A program made the translations under genes and the position numbers. From Rhyzopertha dominica (taxonomy: Eukaryota; Arthropoda; Insecta; Coleoptera; Bostrichidae), in assembly GCA_025024175.1 (NCBI GenBank), contig QCXZ01000137.1:64444911-64508910 (forward strand): a stretch of DNA of 64,000 nucleotides, written 5' to 3'. Shown piece after piece: positions 47,401-60,050 of this stretch. Each line of letters opens with the position of its first letter. Positions within the stretch are counted from its first letter, which is position 1. The notes below the pieces were generated by a model that saw only the letters and a list, made by a program, of their open reading frames with translations, searched no databases and was not told where the DNA came from.

Positions 47401-50400
47401 CATCAACTAGCAACCGGTATTGACATTGACTAATGTTTGATTTTAATCAATTCTCTTTCTGTATTTTATGCTCATATTGCATATAGAGCGTTTGACATGG
47501 ATAAAAGTATAACGAGATTACTTAGCCATTTTCCCTTACTTATATTGTTACCTGTTTCTCTCTATAATATGCTATACTTATACAGGTCTTAATGATGGTG
47601 GGAAAAATACATATTGCTATTATATTCATGTGATAATCTACAACAAACAAATTGATAACCCGAAACATTTGCTGAATGAGCATCCAGATTATGACCATAA
47701 CCAGCTGAATCGGTTGGTTGAAGCATCCAAATTGGTTTCGAACAAGATTATGACCATAACCAGCTGAATCGGTAGGTTGAAAGGCCGTAATCGAAGACAC
47801 GGCGAGCTGTAGGGGTGAAATGGTAGCAGATAATCGCTATAAGGCATTTGCTTTCTAAAGTATTACAATTTATTCATCAACAATATTCCTGTTTAGTACA
47901 CAGTACACCCCAAAAAGTACAACCCTTTTAGACATCTCACTTATTATTACAGCTGGAAAAAGTTTTTAACGGTAAAGATGTGAACTTTAAGACTACTTGC
48001 GTTTTTGTTTGTTGAAAATGGACTCGCATTGCTTATTCATGTAGATATTTGAATACTTAGAGCAAGTAAATCTAACAAATTGTAGGTAACGTTTTGATAC
48101 TTACAACCAGGAATATGTAGCATAGCATTCAAGAAAAATCTGTTTCTCCAGTAAATTCTTGAAAAAGGTGAGGAGAAATATAACGGATAGATATTTGTCG
48201 AAAAGTATTCAAACTCGTTTATATATTATCATTAAACTAATACTTCCAATATTGAAAGCCTCCTAGTTAGCTCTCATTCCAAGGGGCATTAAACTTCTTA
48301 TGTTGAACTGACATAAAAGCCTTATAGTATGTTGTGTGAACGTAATTTCTTGCTATTGCTATTCAAAATACTTTAATATGGCGAATTAACCTCTGATTTA
48401 GCCAAAAGAATAACTGTAATATATATTTTATAAGTATTAATACACAGTTTAACATTGAAGTAAATAAGAAATTAATATTTTATTTTCTTGAGGCTATCAA
48501 ACTGGACAATATCGTGCCCGTTTAATTTGTCATTCATTTCTACATAGTGATAGCGGGAGCTATGGGAAAGCTAAAGTAGGTACGCACTGATATTTAAATA
48601 TGCATACACACAAGCTTTACACAGGAAAAACATAAGACAACAAGTAGTTTTTATGTGCTTTAGATAACTTTTCATGCCTTTTCTCCCTAAAACTTACACA
48701 TTTATGCATTATTTGTAAACCCAATGTATCGTCACTGAACCCCATTCTAATAGTTAAAGCTAAAAAACGCTGTCAGTTACCTATTATATGTCCAGCAGCA
48801 TTAATACTATTATGGTTCTCATATAGAATAAACAAAAATCAAATAACTACAATAATATATGGCAAGATACATTTACTTTGATTTTTAGTGCAGATATTAA
48901 TGTGATGCCTTCTTCTTCAAATTCTATCAAATTATCACGTCTTTTTACCAATTAATGGAGATCACTTGAAAAATGTCTACATATTTATTAAAGAAATGAA
49001 CTTCTGACAAAAAAGGGCACCATTAGCTATTTCAAAATCGATGAGCATGTATTACATGATCGAATGATGTTTTCTTCTTTAAAAGCCTCCAAATTTATGA
49101 AACAGTGAGTACATAAATCGGCAAATTAGTGTCAAATAAGAAAAAGGATCAAATACACCTACATAAAATACTAAGAATTTGAACAAAAGACGTAACTTTG
49201 CGGAGAAAAGCATAATTGATAGGTAATTTTGTAAATTTATAGAAAATCTTGTATTGTATGTGAAATGCGTAAATCGACAAAATTAAACCAATAAAAAGAG
49301 TGTAAATATGAGCAAAACTTGTTATTATGGTTAGTATTTCCTACAGTTATTCAATTTCAGTATAACATGTTTTATAAATATAAAAATGTTTACTATGGAA
49401 AGCATGCCTAAGGAAATTTTCCCTTTCACAGCCTACCTTTCAGTATATTGCAGAGGGACCCATCTCACATTAGCCAAAATCAAACATAAATTACTTCTCC
49501 TTGTTACCGCCGTATACTACACATTGCTCTTAATGCACCAGGGAAGGCTGTCTTGTTATAATGTAATGATTTTAAATAAATCAAGAATAACGAAAATTCA
49601 GAAGCATAAATAAGCGAAACGTTCTTTTGACGAAGTTTATTGTCAAGATAGGTACACAAGAGCGTTGTCANTCTAATTACATGGACATTATAGAGGCGAT
49701 TTGTTATTACCCATAACAGCAGATCTTAGACAAAAACAACTTGTCCCGAGCTAAAAAAGTTAGCTTTAATGTATTCCGGAAAGATCAGTACCTACATGAC
49801 TACTTTCATTAGGTGTAAATGTGAACAATTCATTTAACAATTGGGCAAACTCGATCTGAACCTTTATGTTCTTGCTACGGAATGGTATAGTTTTTCCATT
49901 ACCTAGAAGCGTCATTGACTTTTTTTTTGCAAATTAAAGCAATAAGGGATTCCCACCTGAGACCTAGATTGACATAGTGTTATGCACTTTATTAACCTTT
50001 AACTGCAGGTACAGGTGCATTTCATTCACCTAGGAAACTTCAGTACTGCCTCTGATTGGCTATAATGTCAGATATCATCGGTTCCCTCAGTAGGAATGTA
50101 TTAATCTTAAGTAATTTTAGTTCAAATGTTAATTAATTCAGTGTGTAACATTTTAAAAACAGGCTTGCTTATATTATTAGATGGATATTGTGCATGTTAT
50201 GAAGTGTATGACGCACCTGAGTAATAATAATAATAATAATAATAATAGTAATAATAATAATAATAACCATNTAGTATGTATAGGCTATAACACTGCGTTC
50301 AGCACTAACCAGACTTTTTATTGGATAATAAGGAATAGTTGCTAAAGAACTCAACTGCATCATATTATGACAATACTTTTTTTAAGGAATTTTAAAATAA

Positions 50401-51533
50401 CTTAAACCATTCATTTTAAATTAGAACTTGAGACATCGCAAGATTAATATCACAACTAACACCCCTATTATAGATTTATCCCACTTTACTTATATCCACG
50501 ACATGAAATTTGTTATCTAAGCGTTCTCTACAGGATAATCTTGTTAACAAAAGCGTTTGCTAGTAATAGCATACGCCATCCTGAAATCATGTAAGACATC
50601 TTAACATAAGTACACCCAATTTGGACGGCTATTGTTAACTGTTGTAGGTAGTTATTTGCAATAATAGCTTAGTATTAACACCTTAGTGAAGCCCAAAACC
50701 GTTGGGCAAAAAGAAATATTGATATATGCCATTATTCTGCTAATTTACTCTTTCATTTTAGAATTTGGACTTATCAATGGGAAAATGTATACCAATGTGT
50801 ATACTATTGAGCACTTGTAGTTATCTACATATAATCTTTTTTTTGCATTAAATTCTTAGGAAATTATAAAAGCACAAATTTATTATATATTATTATTCTG
50901 CCATTGCAGATATTTAAAAATAGCTACTTACCACAAAAGAAGTGGAGTTCATATTCAACATTATATGTGTTCCTTCAACAACTACACCAAATATAAATAT
51001 TTTACAACGGTTAAGCAGGTTAAAAAGCAATAGCTCATCGAAAATTCAGCTTAATATGAAAAATATCCATCATTGTTATGAGACTGGCGTAATTTTATAG
51101 AAAGAGAACCACAACCCTGTTGGTATTGGAAGCTCAAAATTCCATGAGGCATGGCGAGATCTTAATTTCCTTAACGGTTATGATTCTATTGGCATGAAGA
51201 ATACGTTATGTAGGCTTCTTATGACTGTCAAAGCTACTTTACCTAAAAGTATAAAAACTCATGATCGTTTATAGCCAACTAGTCAAATATATTGAGATAT
51301 TTCACACTTCCCTTGATAGGTAAATTTTATTTTATTACAGAATATTTCTATTACCTCATTAAAACGATGTTAAAATTTAATTATTTAGTTTCATTTCATA
51401 TATGAGTACTAGAGCTGCTTTGAGATTTGATGTTTTTTCTTTCTATAAAGCATGACAGCAACACATAGACTGATTTAATACACACAGACATGAAATATTG
51501 GAAGATTTTTTTGCAGTAGCCGTTATTCTAATA

Positions 51534-51633
51534 NNNNNNNNNNNNNNNNNNNNNNNNNNNNNNNNNNNNNNNNNNNNNNNNNNNNNNNNNNNNNNNNNNN
51601 NNNNNNNNNNNNNNNNNNNNNNNNNNNNNNNNN
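51534..51633. other. Assembly gap (100 N)
   Basis: A run of exactly 100 Ns, a conventional placeholder for unknown length, lies at the centre of the palindrome. Confidence 0.98.
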
Positions 51634-51870
51634 CAAATTGCTGATGCATGCTTGCTCCCCTGGGGATCACATCAAATGCGGCTTGCTTAAATCTAACCAG
51701 AAGTATAAAAGAAGTTTTGTAAAGGTATGCGCTGCCTACTAGGTATCTTCTAAAACAGGTTTTATTAGAAAAATGCGTTCCACGTATAAAAAAAACGGTT
51801 TCGTATCAAAATTTTCGATTCGTACAGCTCCAGTTCTGTGCATGAGGGGTGTGGGTTAAGATGTGGATAG
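51634..51870. other. Central spacer of the palindrome (right of the gap)
   Basis: 237 bp with no mirror partner on the left side of the gap. It is less AT-rich, with CTCCCCTGGGGATCAC near its start. The real spacer may be longer. Confidence 0.6.
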
Positions 51871-54800
51871 GTTGAATAACGGCTACTGCAAAAAAATTCT
51901 TCCAAATATTTCACTGTCTGTGTGTATTAAATCAGTCTATGTGTTGCTGTCAATGCTTTATAGAAAAGAAAAACATCAAATCTGAAAGCAGCTCTAGTAC
52001 TCATATATGAAATGAACTAAATTAATTAAATTTTAACATCGTTTAATGAGGTAATAGAAATATTCTGTAATAAAATAAAATTTACCTATCAAGGGAAGTG
52101 TGAAAAATCTCAATATATTTGACCTAGTTGGGCTATAAACGATCATGAGTTTTTTATACTTTTACTGTAACAGGTAGCTCTTGAACAGTTCAGTAAGGAA
52201 GGCCTACTATAACGTAGGTTCTTCATGCCAATATCCAGAATCATACACCGCTTGAAGGAAATTAAGGATCTCGGCCATGCCTTCCATGGAATTTTGAGCT
52301 CTCCCGAATACTCAATCAGGGTTGGTGATTCTCTTTCTATAAAATTACGCCAGTCTCATACAGATGATGGATAATTTTTCCTATTAGTCTGAATTTTTCG
52401 ATGAGCTATTGCCTTTTTAACCTGCCTTAACCGTTGTAAAATATTTATATTGGTTGTACGTTTGTTGGAAGGCACAACAATCAGGTATTATGTTGAATCA
52501 TGAACCTCCACTTCTTTGGTGGTAAGTAGCTATTTTTAAATATCTGCAATGGCAGAATAATAATATATAATAAATTTGTGCTTTTATAATTTCCTAAGAA
52601 TTTAATTGCAAAAAAAAGATTATATGTAGATAACTACAAGTGCCTCAATAGTATACACATTGGTATACATTCCCATTGATAAGTCCAATTCTAAAATGAA
52701 AGAGTAAATTAGCAGAATAATGGCACATATCAATATTTCTTTTGCAACGGTTTTGCTTCACAAGGTGTTAATACTAAGTTATTATTGCAAAATACTACCT
52801 ACAAGTTAACAATAGCGTCCAAATTGGTGTACTTATGTTAAGATGTCTTACATGATTTCAGGATGGCGTATGCTATTACTAGCAAACGCTTTTTGTTAAA
52901 CAAGATTATCCTGTAGAGAACGCTTAGATAACAAATTTCATGTCGTGGATATAAGTAAAGTGGGATAAATCTATAATAGGGGTGTTAGTTGTGATATTAA
53001 TCTTGCGATGTCTCAAGTTCTAATTTAAAATGAATGGTTTTAAGTTATTTTAAAATTCCTTAAAAAAAGTATTGTCATAATATGATGCAGTTGAGTTCTT
53101 TAGCAACTATTCCTTATTATCCAATAAAAAAGTCTGGTTAGTGCTGAACGCAGTGTTATAGCCTATACATACTACATGGTTATTATTATTATTATTACTA
53201 TTATTATTATTATTATTATTATTACTCAGGTGCGTCATACACTTCATAACATGCACAATATCCATCTAATAATATAAGCAAGCCTGTTTTTTAAAATGTT
53301 ACACACTGAATTAATTAACATTTGAACTAAAATTACTTAAGATTAATACATTCCTACTGAGGGAACCGATGATATCTGACATTATAGCCAATCAGAGGCA
53401 GTACTGAAGTTTCCTAGGTGAATGAAATGCACCTGTACCTGCAGTTAAAGGTTAATAAAGTGCATATCACTATGTCAATCTAGGTCTCAGGTGGGAATCC
53501 CTTATTGCTTTAATTTGCAAAAAAAAAGTCAATGACGCTTCTAGGTAATGGAAAACTATACCATTCCGTAGCAAGAACATAAAGGTTCAGATCGAGTTTG
53601 CCCAATTGTTAAATGAATTGTTCACATTTACACCTAATGAAAGTAGTCATGTAGGTACTGATCTTTCCGGAATACATTAAAGCTAACTTTTTAGCTCGGG
53701 ACAAGTTGTTTTTGTCTAAGATCTGCTGTTATGGGTAATAACAAATCGCCTCTATAATGTCCATGTAATTAGAATGACAACGCTCTTGTGTACCTATCTT
53801 GACAATAAACTTCGTCAAAAGAACGTTTCGCTTATTTATGCTTCTGAATTTTCGTTATTCTTGATTTATTTAAAATCATTACATTATAACAAGACAGCCT
53901 TCCCTGGTGCATTAAGAGCAATGTGTAGTATACGGCGGGTAACAAGGAGAAGTAATTTATGTTTGATTTTGGCTAATGTGAGATGGGTCCCTCTGCAATA
54001 TACTGAAAGGTAGGCTGTGAAAGGGAAAATTTCCTTAGGCATGCTTTCCATAGTAAACATTTTTATATTTATAAAACATGTTATACTGAAATTGAATAAC
54101 TGTAGGAAATACTAACCATAATAACAAGTTTTGCTCATATTTACACTCTTTTTATTGGTTTAATTTTGTCGATTTACGCATTTCACATACAATACAAGAT
54201 TTCTATAAATTTACAAAATTACCTATCAATTATGCTTTTCTCCGCAAAGTTACGTCTTTTGTTCAAATTCTTAGTATTTTATGTAGGTGTATTTGATCCT
54301 TTTTCTTATTTGACACTAATTTGCCGATTTATGTACTCACTGTTTCATAAATTTGGAGGCTTTTTAAAGAAGAAAACATCATTCGATCATGTAATACATG
54401 CTCATCGATTTTGAAATAGCTAATGGTGCCCTTTTTTGTCAGAAGTTCATTTCTTTAATAAATATGTAGACATTTTTCAAGTGATCTCCATTAATTGGTA
54501 AAAAGACGTGATAATTTGATAGAATTTGAAGAAGAAGGCATCACATTAATATCTGCACTAAAAATCAAAGTAAATGTATCTGCCATATATTATTGTAGTT
54601 ATTTGATTTTTGTTTATTCTATATGAGAACCATAATAGTATTAATGCTGCTGGACATATAATAGGTAACTGACAGCGTTTTTTAGCTTTAACTAATTAGA
54701 ATGGGGTTCAGTGACGATACATTGGGTTTACAAATAATGCATAAATGTGTAAGTTTTAGAGAGAAAAGGCATGAAAAGTTATCTAAAGCACATAAAAACT

Positions 54801-57451
54801 ACTTGTTGTCTTATGTTTTTCCTGTGTAAAGCTTGTGTGTATGCATATTTAAATATCAGTGCGTACCTACTTTAGCTTTCCCATAGCTCCCGCTATCACT
54901 ATGTAGAAATGAATGACAAATTAAACGGGCACGATATTGTCCAGTTTGATAGCCTCAAGAAAATAAAATATTAATTTCTTATTTACTTCAATGTTAAACT
55001 GTGTATTAATACTTATAAAATATATATTACAGTTATTCTTTTGGCTAAATCAGAGGTTAATTCGCCATATTAAAGTATTTGAATAGCAATAGCAAGAAAT
55101 TACGTTCACACAACATACTATAAGGCTTTTATGTCAGTTCAACATAAGAAGTTTAATGCCCCTTGGAATGAGAGCTAACTAGGAGGCTTTCAATATTGGA
55201 AGTATTAGTTTAATGATAATATATAAACGAGTTTGAATACTTTCGACAAATATCTATCCGTTATATTTCTCCTCACCTTTTTCAAGAATTTACTGGAGAA
55301 ACAGATTTTTCTTGAATGCTATGCTACATATTCCTGGTTGTAAGTATCAAAACGTTACCTACAATTTGTTAGATTTACTTGCTCTAAGTATTCAAATATC
55401 TACATGAATAAGCAATGCGAGTCCATTTTCAACAAACAAAAACGCAAGTAGTCTTAAAGTTCACATCTTTACCGTTAAAAACTTTTTCCAGCTGTAATAA
55501 TAAGTGAGATGTCTAAAAGGGTTGTACTTTTTGGGGTGTACTGTGTACTAAACAGGAATATTGTTGATGAATAAATTGTAATACTTTAGAAAGCAAATGC
55601 CTTATAGCGATTATCTGCTACCATTTCACCCCTACAGCTCGCCGTGTCTTCGATTACGGCCTTTCAACCTACCGATTCAGCTGGTTATGGTCATAATCTT
55701 GTTCGAAACCAATTTGGATGCTTCAACCAACCGATTCAGCTGGTTATGGTCATAATCTGGATGCTCATTCAGCAAATGTTTCGGGTTATCAATTTGTTTG
55801 TTGTAGATTATCACATGAATATAATAGCAATATGTATTTTTCCCACCATCATTAAGACCTGTATAAGTATAGCATATTATAGAGAGAAACAGGTAACAAT
55901 ATAAGTAAGGGAAAATGGCTAAGTAATCTCGTTATACTTTTATCCATGTCAAACGCTCTATATGCAATATGAGCATAAAATACAGAAAGAGAATTGATTA
56001 AAATCAAACATTAGTCAATGTCAATACCGGTTGCTAGTTGATGAGGCTATTCATAACACATCATGAAGTAGATTTTCGAGTAGTTTAGTTCTTTTAAACA
56101 CATTTTCATCGTTCCTGAACGACTGTTTGCTTCTGCTCTCTCAATTTGCTTCTTGTTATTACTTAGAAACATATGTACTGCTAATTAGACAAAAAGTATG
56201 CTGCGTCATAATTTAAATAAGCAAGTATTAGGAAGATAAACAAGGAAATCGCGTCATTTTTCTATTTGTCAATTACCCTAAATGCTATGATAGATGACGG
56301 TAATAAGCAACTTCTCAACATATAATAAATGCTAGTTATATTTATTAAAGTCCAAACAATACTCATTTAAGTACATTACTTCAATCGCAAGAAATATATG
56401 CTTTTAGACGAACAGAATTAGTTAAAAAGCAGGCAATTTTAACATTATTTAATATAATTAACACGCAGAAACTAATAAAAAGGGGAATTCACGATATACA
56501 ACGAAGTACGACACAGTATATTTTTCAGTAGTGTAGTTGTCTTAAACGCATTTTTACCGTGCTTCATCAGCTTGCTCCATTTATGATTATCTACATACAC
56601 AGCATCAAGTATTTTTCCAAATTAAGCGTACGAGTATTGCTCATTTTAGAGAAAAAAAAAAAGCATGTAGTGGCATAATTTAAGCAATCTAGTGCAAAAA
56701 TAATGAAAAAACTCGCCAATTTTTTTTATATATTTAAAACGTTCCATATGCTGTGAAAACACAATTTCGTTTATTCTAATTCTACTTCAATCGCTTGAAA
56801 TCCATTCTTTTATATAAACAGAATTGACTACGTTCACGACATATGGAGTACGAGGGTGGTTTTAGGAAATCATAGATTTTTGCTAGTCTAGTAGCATGTA
56901 GCTGATTGTTATTTATTACATCAAATATCCTGTATGCTATGATAGATGACGGTAACAAGCAACTTCTCAACCTACAAGATTGATAACTGACATGCGAGTT
57001 ATATTTAATAAACTACCAACAAAAGTCAATTAATTATATTATTTCAATTTAATTACAATCACATGAAATATATGCTTTTTGATGAACAGAATTAGTTAAA
57101 AAAAGCTGACAATTTTAACATTATTTATGACAATCAGCATGCATAAACTAGTTGAAAAGGAAAATCACGATATACAACGAAGTATAGTGTGTTTTTTATT
57201 AGTTTACCTGCCTTAAACACATTCTTACCGTGTGTGTTTTGGTATTCAGCTTGTTCCTTCTATGACTCTCAATAGACATAGTAGCAAGTATTTCATTTAT
57301 TCTAATATAACTTCAATCACTTGAAATCCATTCTTTTATATAAACAGAGTTGACTAACAGTCGTAGATTTATGCTAGTTTAGTAATTTTAAATTTATATT
57401 CACCGTTTTGCTTAGCTATCTGAAGTCAGAGTTTACATTATGTATTCACAT

Positions 57452-58750
57452 GCTGCTGGCTTTAGTTTCATATTTAGTACATTTTCTTAATGGAATCGCA
57501 AACCTGCTGTGGATTAGCCTAGGTTGTGAAATGACAGTTATTTAGCTCTATTAAGTCGTGGTGTAACCGTTATTTGATGTTTTTGCCACACAATCACGGT
57601 TCAAATCTATTAATACTCTTAATATTAATTTGTTTATTCTTATTCCAGATAAATGATAAAATCATTGCATGCTGGTGGCTTTAGTCTCTTATTAAGTGCA
57701 TTTTCTTAAGAAATCGCACACCTGCTGTGGATTAGCCTAGGTTGTGAAATGACAGTTATGTAGCTCAATTAAGTCGTGGTGTAACCGTTATTTGATGTTT
57801 TTGCCACACAATCACGGTTCAAATCTATTAATACTCTTAATATTAGTTTGTTTATCCTTATTTCCAGATAACTGATAATCATTGCATGCTGGTGGCTTTA
57901 GTCTCTTATTAAGTGCATTTTTTTAAGAAATCGCACACCTGCTGTGGATTAGCCTAGGTTGTGAAATGACAGTTATGTAGCTCAATTAAGTCGTGGTGTA
58001 ACCGTTATTTGATGTTTTTGCCACACAATCACGGTTCAAATCTATTAATACTCTTAATATTAATTTGTTTATTCTTATTCCAGATAACTGATAATCATTG
58101 CATGCTGGTGGCTTTAGTCTCTTATTAAGTGCATTTTTTTAAGAAATCGCACACCTGCTGTGGATTAGCCTAGTTTGTGAAATGACAGTTATGTAGCTCA
58201 ATTAAGTCGTGGTGTAACCGTTATTTGATGTTTTTGCCACACAATCACGGTTCAAATCTATTAATACTCTTAATATTAGTTTGTTTATCCTTATTTCCAG
58301 ATAACTGATAATCATTGCATGCTGGTGGCTTTAGTCTCTTATTAAGTGCATTTTTTTTAAGAAATCGCACACCTGCTGTGGATTAGCCTAGGTTGTGAAA
58401 TGACAGTTATGTAGCTCAATTAAGTCGTGGTGTAACCGTTATTTGATGTTTTTGCCACACAATCACGGTTCAAATCTATTAATACTCTTAATATTAATTT
58501 GTTTATTCTTATTCCAGATAACTGATAATCATTGCATGCTGGTGGCTTTAGTCTCTTATTTAGTGCATTTTTTTAAGAAATCGCACACCTGCTGTGGATT
58601 AGCCTAGGTTGTGAAATGACAGTTATGTAGCTCAATTAAGTCGTGGTGTAACCGTTATTTGATGTTTTTGCCACACAATCACGGTTCAAATCTATGAATA
58701 CTCTTAATATTAATTTGTTTATTCTTATTCCAGATAACTGATAATCATTG
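57452..58750 (-). repeat. 216-bp tandem array, 6 copies (right arm)
   Basis: Unit ends (...GATAATCATTG) lie at 57667, 57884, 58100, 58317, 58534 and 58750, spaced 216-217 bp. There are two more copies than in the left arm. Confidence 0.92.
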
Positions 58751-58980
58751 AAACCCTCCAGCAGGCCACAACGAAAATCCATTGTATGAAATATGACAAA
58801 AAAATAGTATAAAACCATAGAAAAACATGGGCATAGGTAATTATTAACCATTCACTGTCAAATGTGCTCCCTAAGCGGACTTAGCGGTAAGTTTTACCTA
58901 ATATCCCATCTCAGTTTAAAAATGATAAATTGATGAGTGGCCCTACTCTTAAATAGACAATAATAACGGCCGTTAGGTAA

Positions 58981-59055
58981 GTTTGCGTTTGGCGCAGCGG
59001 TAAGGTGTTGGACTGCCATACCGGAGGTAGCGGGTTCAAATCCAGCATTCGGCAT
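58981..59055 (+). ncRNA. tRNA-like pol III promoter segment, right arm
   Basis: Mirror copy of 44824-44899, reading GGCGCAGCGGTAAGG then GGGTTCAAATCC on the plus strand. It points toward the outer end of the element. Confidence 0.6.
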
Positions 59056-59505
59056 AGTAAAAAAATTCCACCTACCCCTGTCCTGGGGGTTGCCTATATA
59101 TAGAGCGTGGACCGCGGTACCAACCCCCGCCATATCATAACAATGGTTAGGAGTACATTNGTCATATCGCCATGCATATTCTATACAAAAGCAATATGTG
59201 GTAATAGCAAATAAATATTTCATATCAATTACACATCAGCAACCCNCCTTCGCTGATATTGTCCCCCATCTCATTAGGGCNTAAAAGCCTCAGTCAGAAA
59301 CATGCTGCTATAAAATACAAATGTCAGTCACAGTTCACATCTCATTCCATCACACCAAATTAAAAAAAGTCGAATAAAAATAATTGACACTTAATAAATT
59401 CGCTTATTACCGTATGAACGTCATATTTCTCATCCCGTCACATTCAGCAAAAATAATCGAAAATTAAAAAAATTTTTGATCGCGAATTACACACATGCTC
59501 GATTG

Positions 59506-59568
59506 GGCTAATATGCAAATGCGTAATTTTGCGCCCTCAAACGCCCCCTACTGGCTAATATGCAAATG
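59506..59568 (-). repeat. Subterminal direct repeats, right arm
   Basis: GGCTAATATGCAAATG at 59506-59521 and 59553-59568, the mirror of 44311-44373. Confidence 0.8.
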
Positions 59569-59605
59569 AGTGATACAGAAGGCTCAAACTAGTTCTACTA
59601 CTGTT

Positions 59606-60050
59606 CCAGATGCACTTGAATTTGTTTATACAAAATCTTCTCCATTACCTTTGAAAGTGTTGGCAGAATACACACCGGCCGCAGGTCTCCAAGGTGTTCT
59701 GGAGAATTTATTTTAGGCAATGGTTTAACATGGGCTATTTTCCAGCACTCTGGAAATTGACCTTGCTCTATACAGCAATTGATTATGTGCACTATATATT
59801 TCAATATGTATGGACAACACAGGAGCAACATTGATTTACTAATGTTATCAGAACCTATAGCACAAGACTTAATACTAAACAAGGTTTCACGGATGGTATC
59901 TTCATCTACCATGGTAAAATCAAGCAAACTACCAACATTACGATGCTTATTATTAGATAAAAAAACCAATAATTCTTGATCAGGGTTATCTTGTGATTGA
60001 GACGAGTTTATAAAATATTTTGCGTGTTTTAATGGCTTAAAAATAAATAA
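59606..60050 (-). mobile_element. LINE, 5'-truncated front part, other side of the palindrome
   Basis: The minus strand encodes the start of the reverse transcriptase region: DEDTIRETLFSIKSCAIGSDNIS, ILKYIVHIINCCIEQGQFPECWK, VKPLPKINSPEHLGDLRPVC and KVMEKILYKQIQVHLEQ. The homology fades near 60050, so the element is 5' truncated. It is the same copy as 42757-44279. Confidence 0.88.

Larger units (their letters stand above)
44280..51533 (+). repeat. Left arm of the giant palindrome
   Basis: 7,254 bp. From the outside in: subterminal direct repeats, tRNA-like segment, four-copy 216-bp array, about 1.3 kb of diverged subrepeats (46080-47400), a duplicated 30-bp phrase (47688-47767), then long AT-rich single-copy sequence with an (AAT)n run at 50223-50267. 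Two small open frames (46475-46663 +, 47540-47800 -) have exact mirror copies in the other arm and no known motif. Confidence 0.85.
44280..59599. mobile_element. Giant 15.3-kb palindromic element (Maverick/Polinton-like ends)
   Basis: The left arm (44280-51533) and right arm (51871-59599) are near-identical reverse complements. The ends are AGTAGAACTAGTTTGAG and its inverse (AG...CT). A 6-bp direct repeat, ACTGTT, flanks the whole (44274-44279, 59600-59605), and the LINE reading frame is continuous once the insert is set aside, so the boundaries are exact. A 6-bp duplication with AG/CT ends fits Maverick/Polinton transposons. However, no polymerase B, integrase, ATPase, protease or capsid gene is visible, and no open frame in the arms exceeds about 110 codons. 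It is therefore non-autonomous or an undescribed class. The central gap leaves the true length unknown. Confidence 0.8.
51871..59599 (-). repeat. Right arm of the giant palindrome
   Basis: 7,729 bp, the reverse complement of the left arm. Apart from the two extra array copies, the arm lengths agree within about 40 bp. Differences outside the region next to the gap are few. Confidence 0.85.

Noticed and set aside
47540..47800. 86-codon frame conserved exactly in both palindrome arms (also 55644-55904)
   Set aside because: Its identity follows from the palindrome itself, it spans a short internal repeat, and it shows no known motif or supporting codon pattern.
51050..52480. Apparent divergence of the palindrome arms near the centre
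   Set aside because: The differences are mostly scattered one- or two-base losses on the left side of the gap, the pattern of unpolished long-read sequence at a contig edge. I do not read them as biological divergence.
58981..59055. Functional tRNA gene
   Set aside because: The T arm and both promoter boxes are present, but the acceptor stem does not pair and the anticodon stem is poor; it is duplicated in the mirrored arm. Called a SINE-like head instead.
44280..59599. Palindrome as purely an assembly duplication
   Set aside because: Different array copy numbers, a 6-bp flanking duplication and the continuous LINE frame across the insert argue for a real insertion, although only long reads can settle it.
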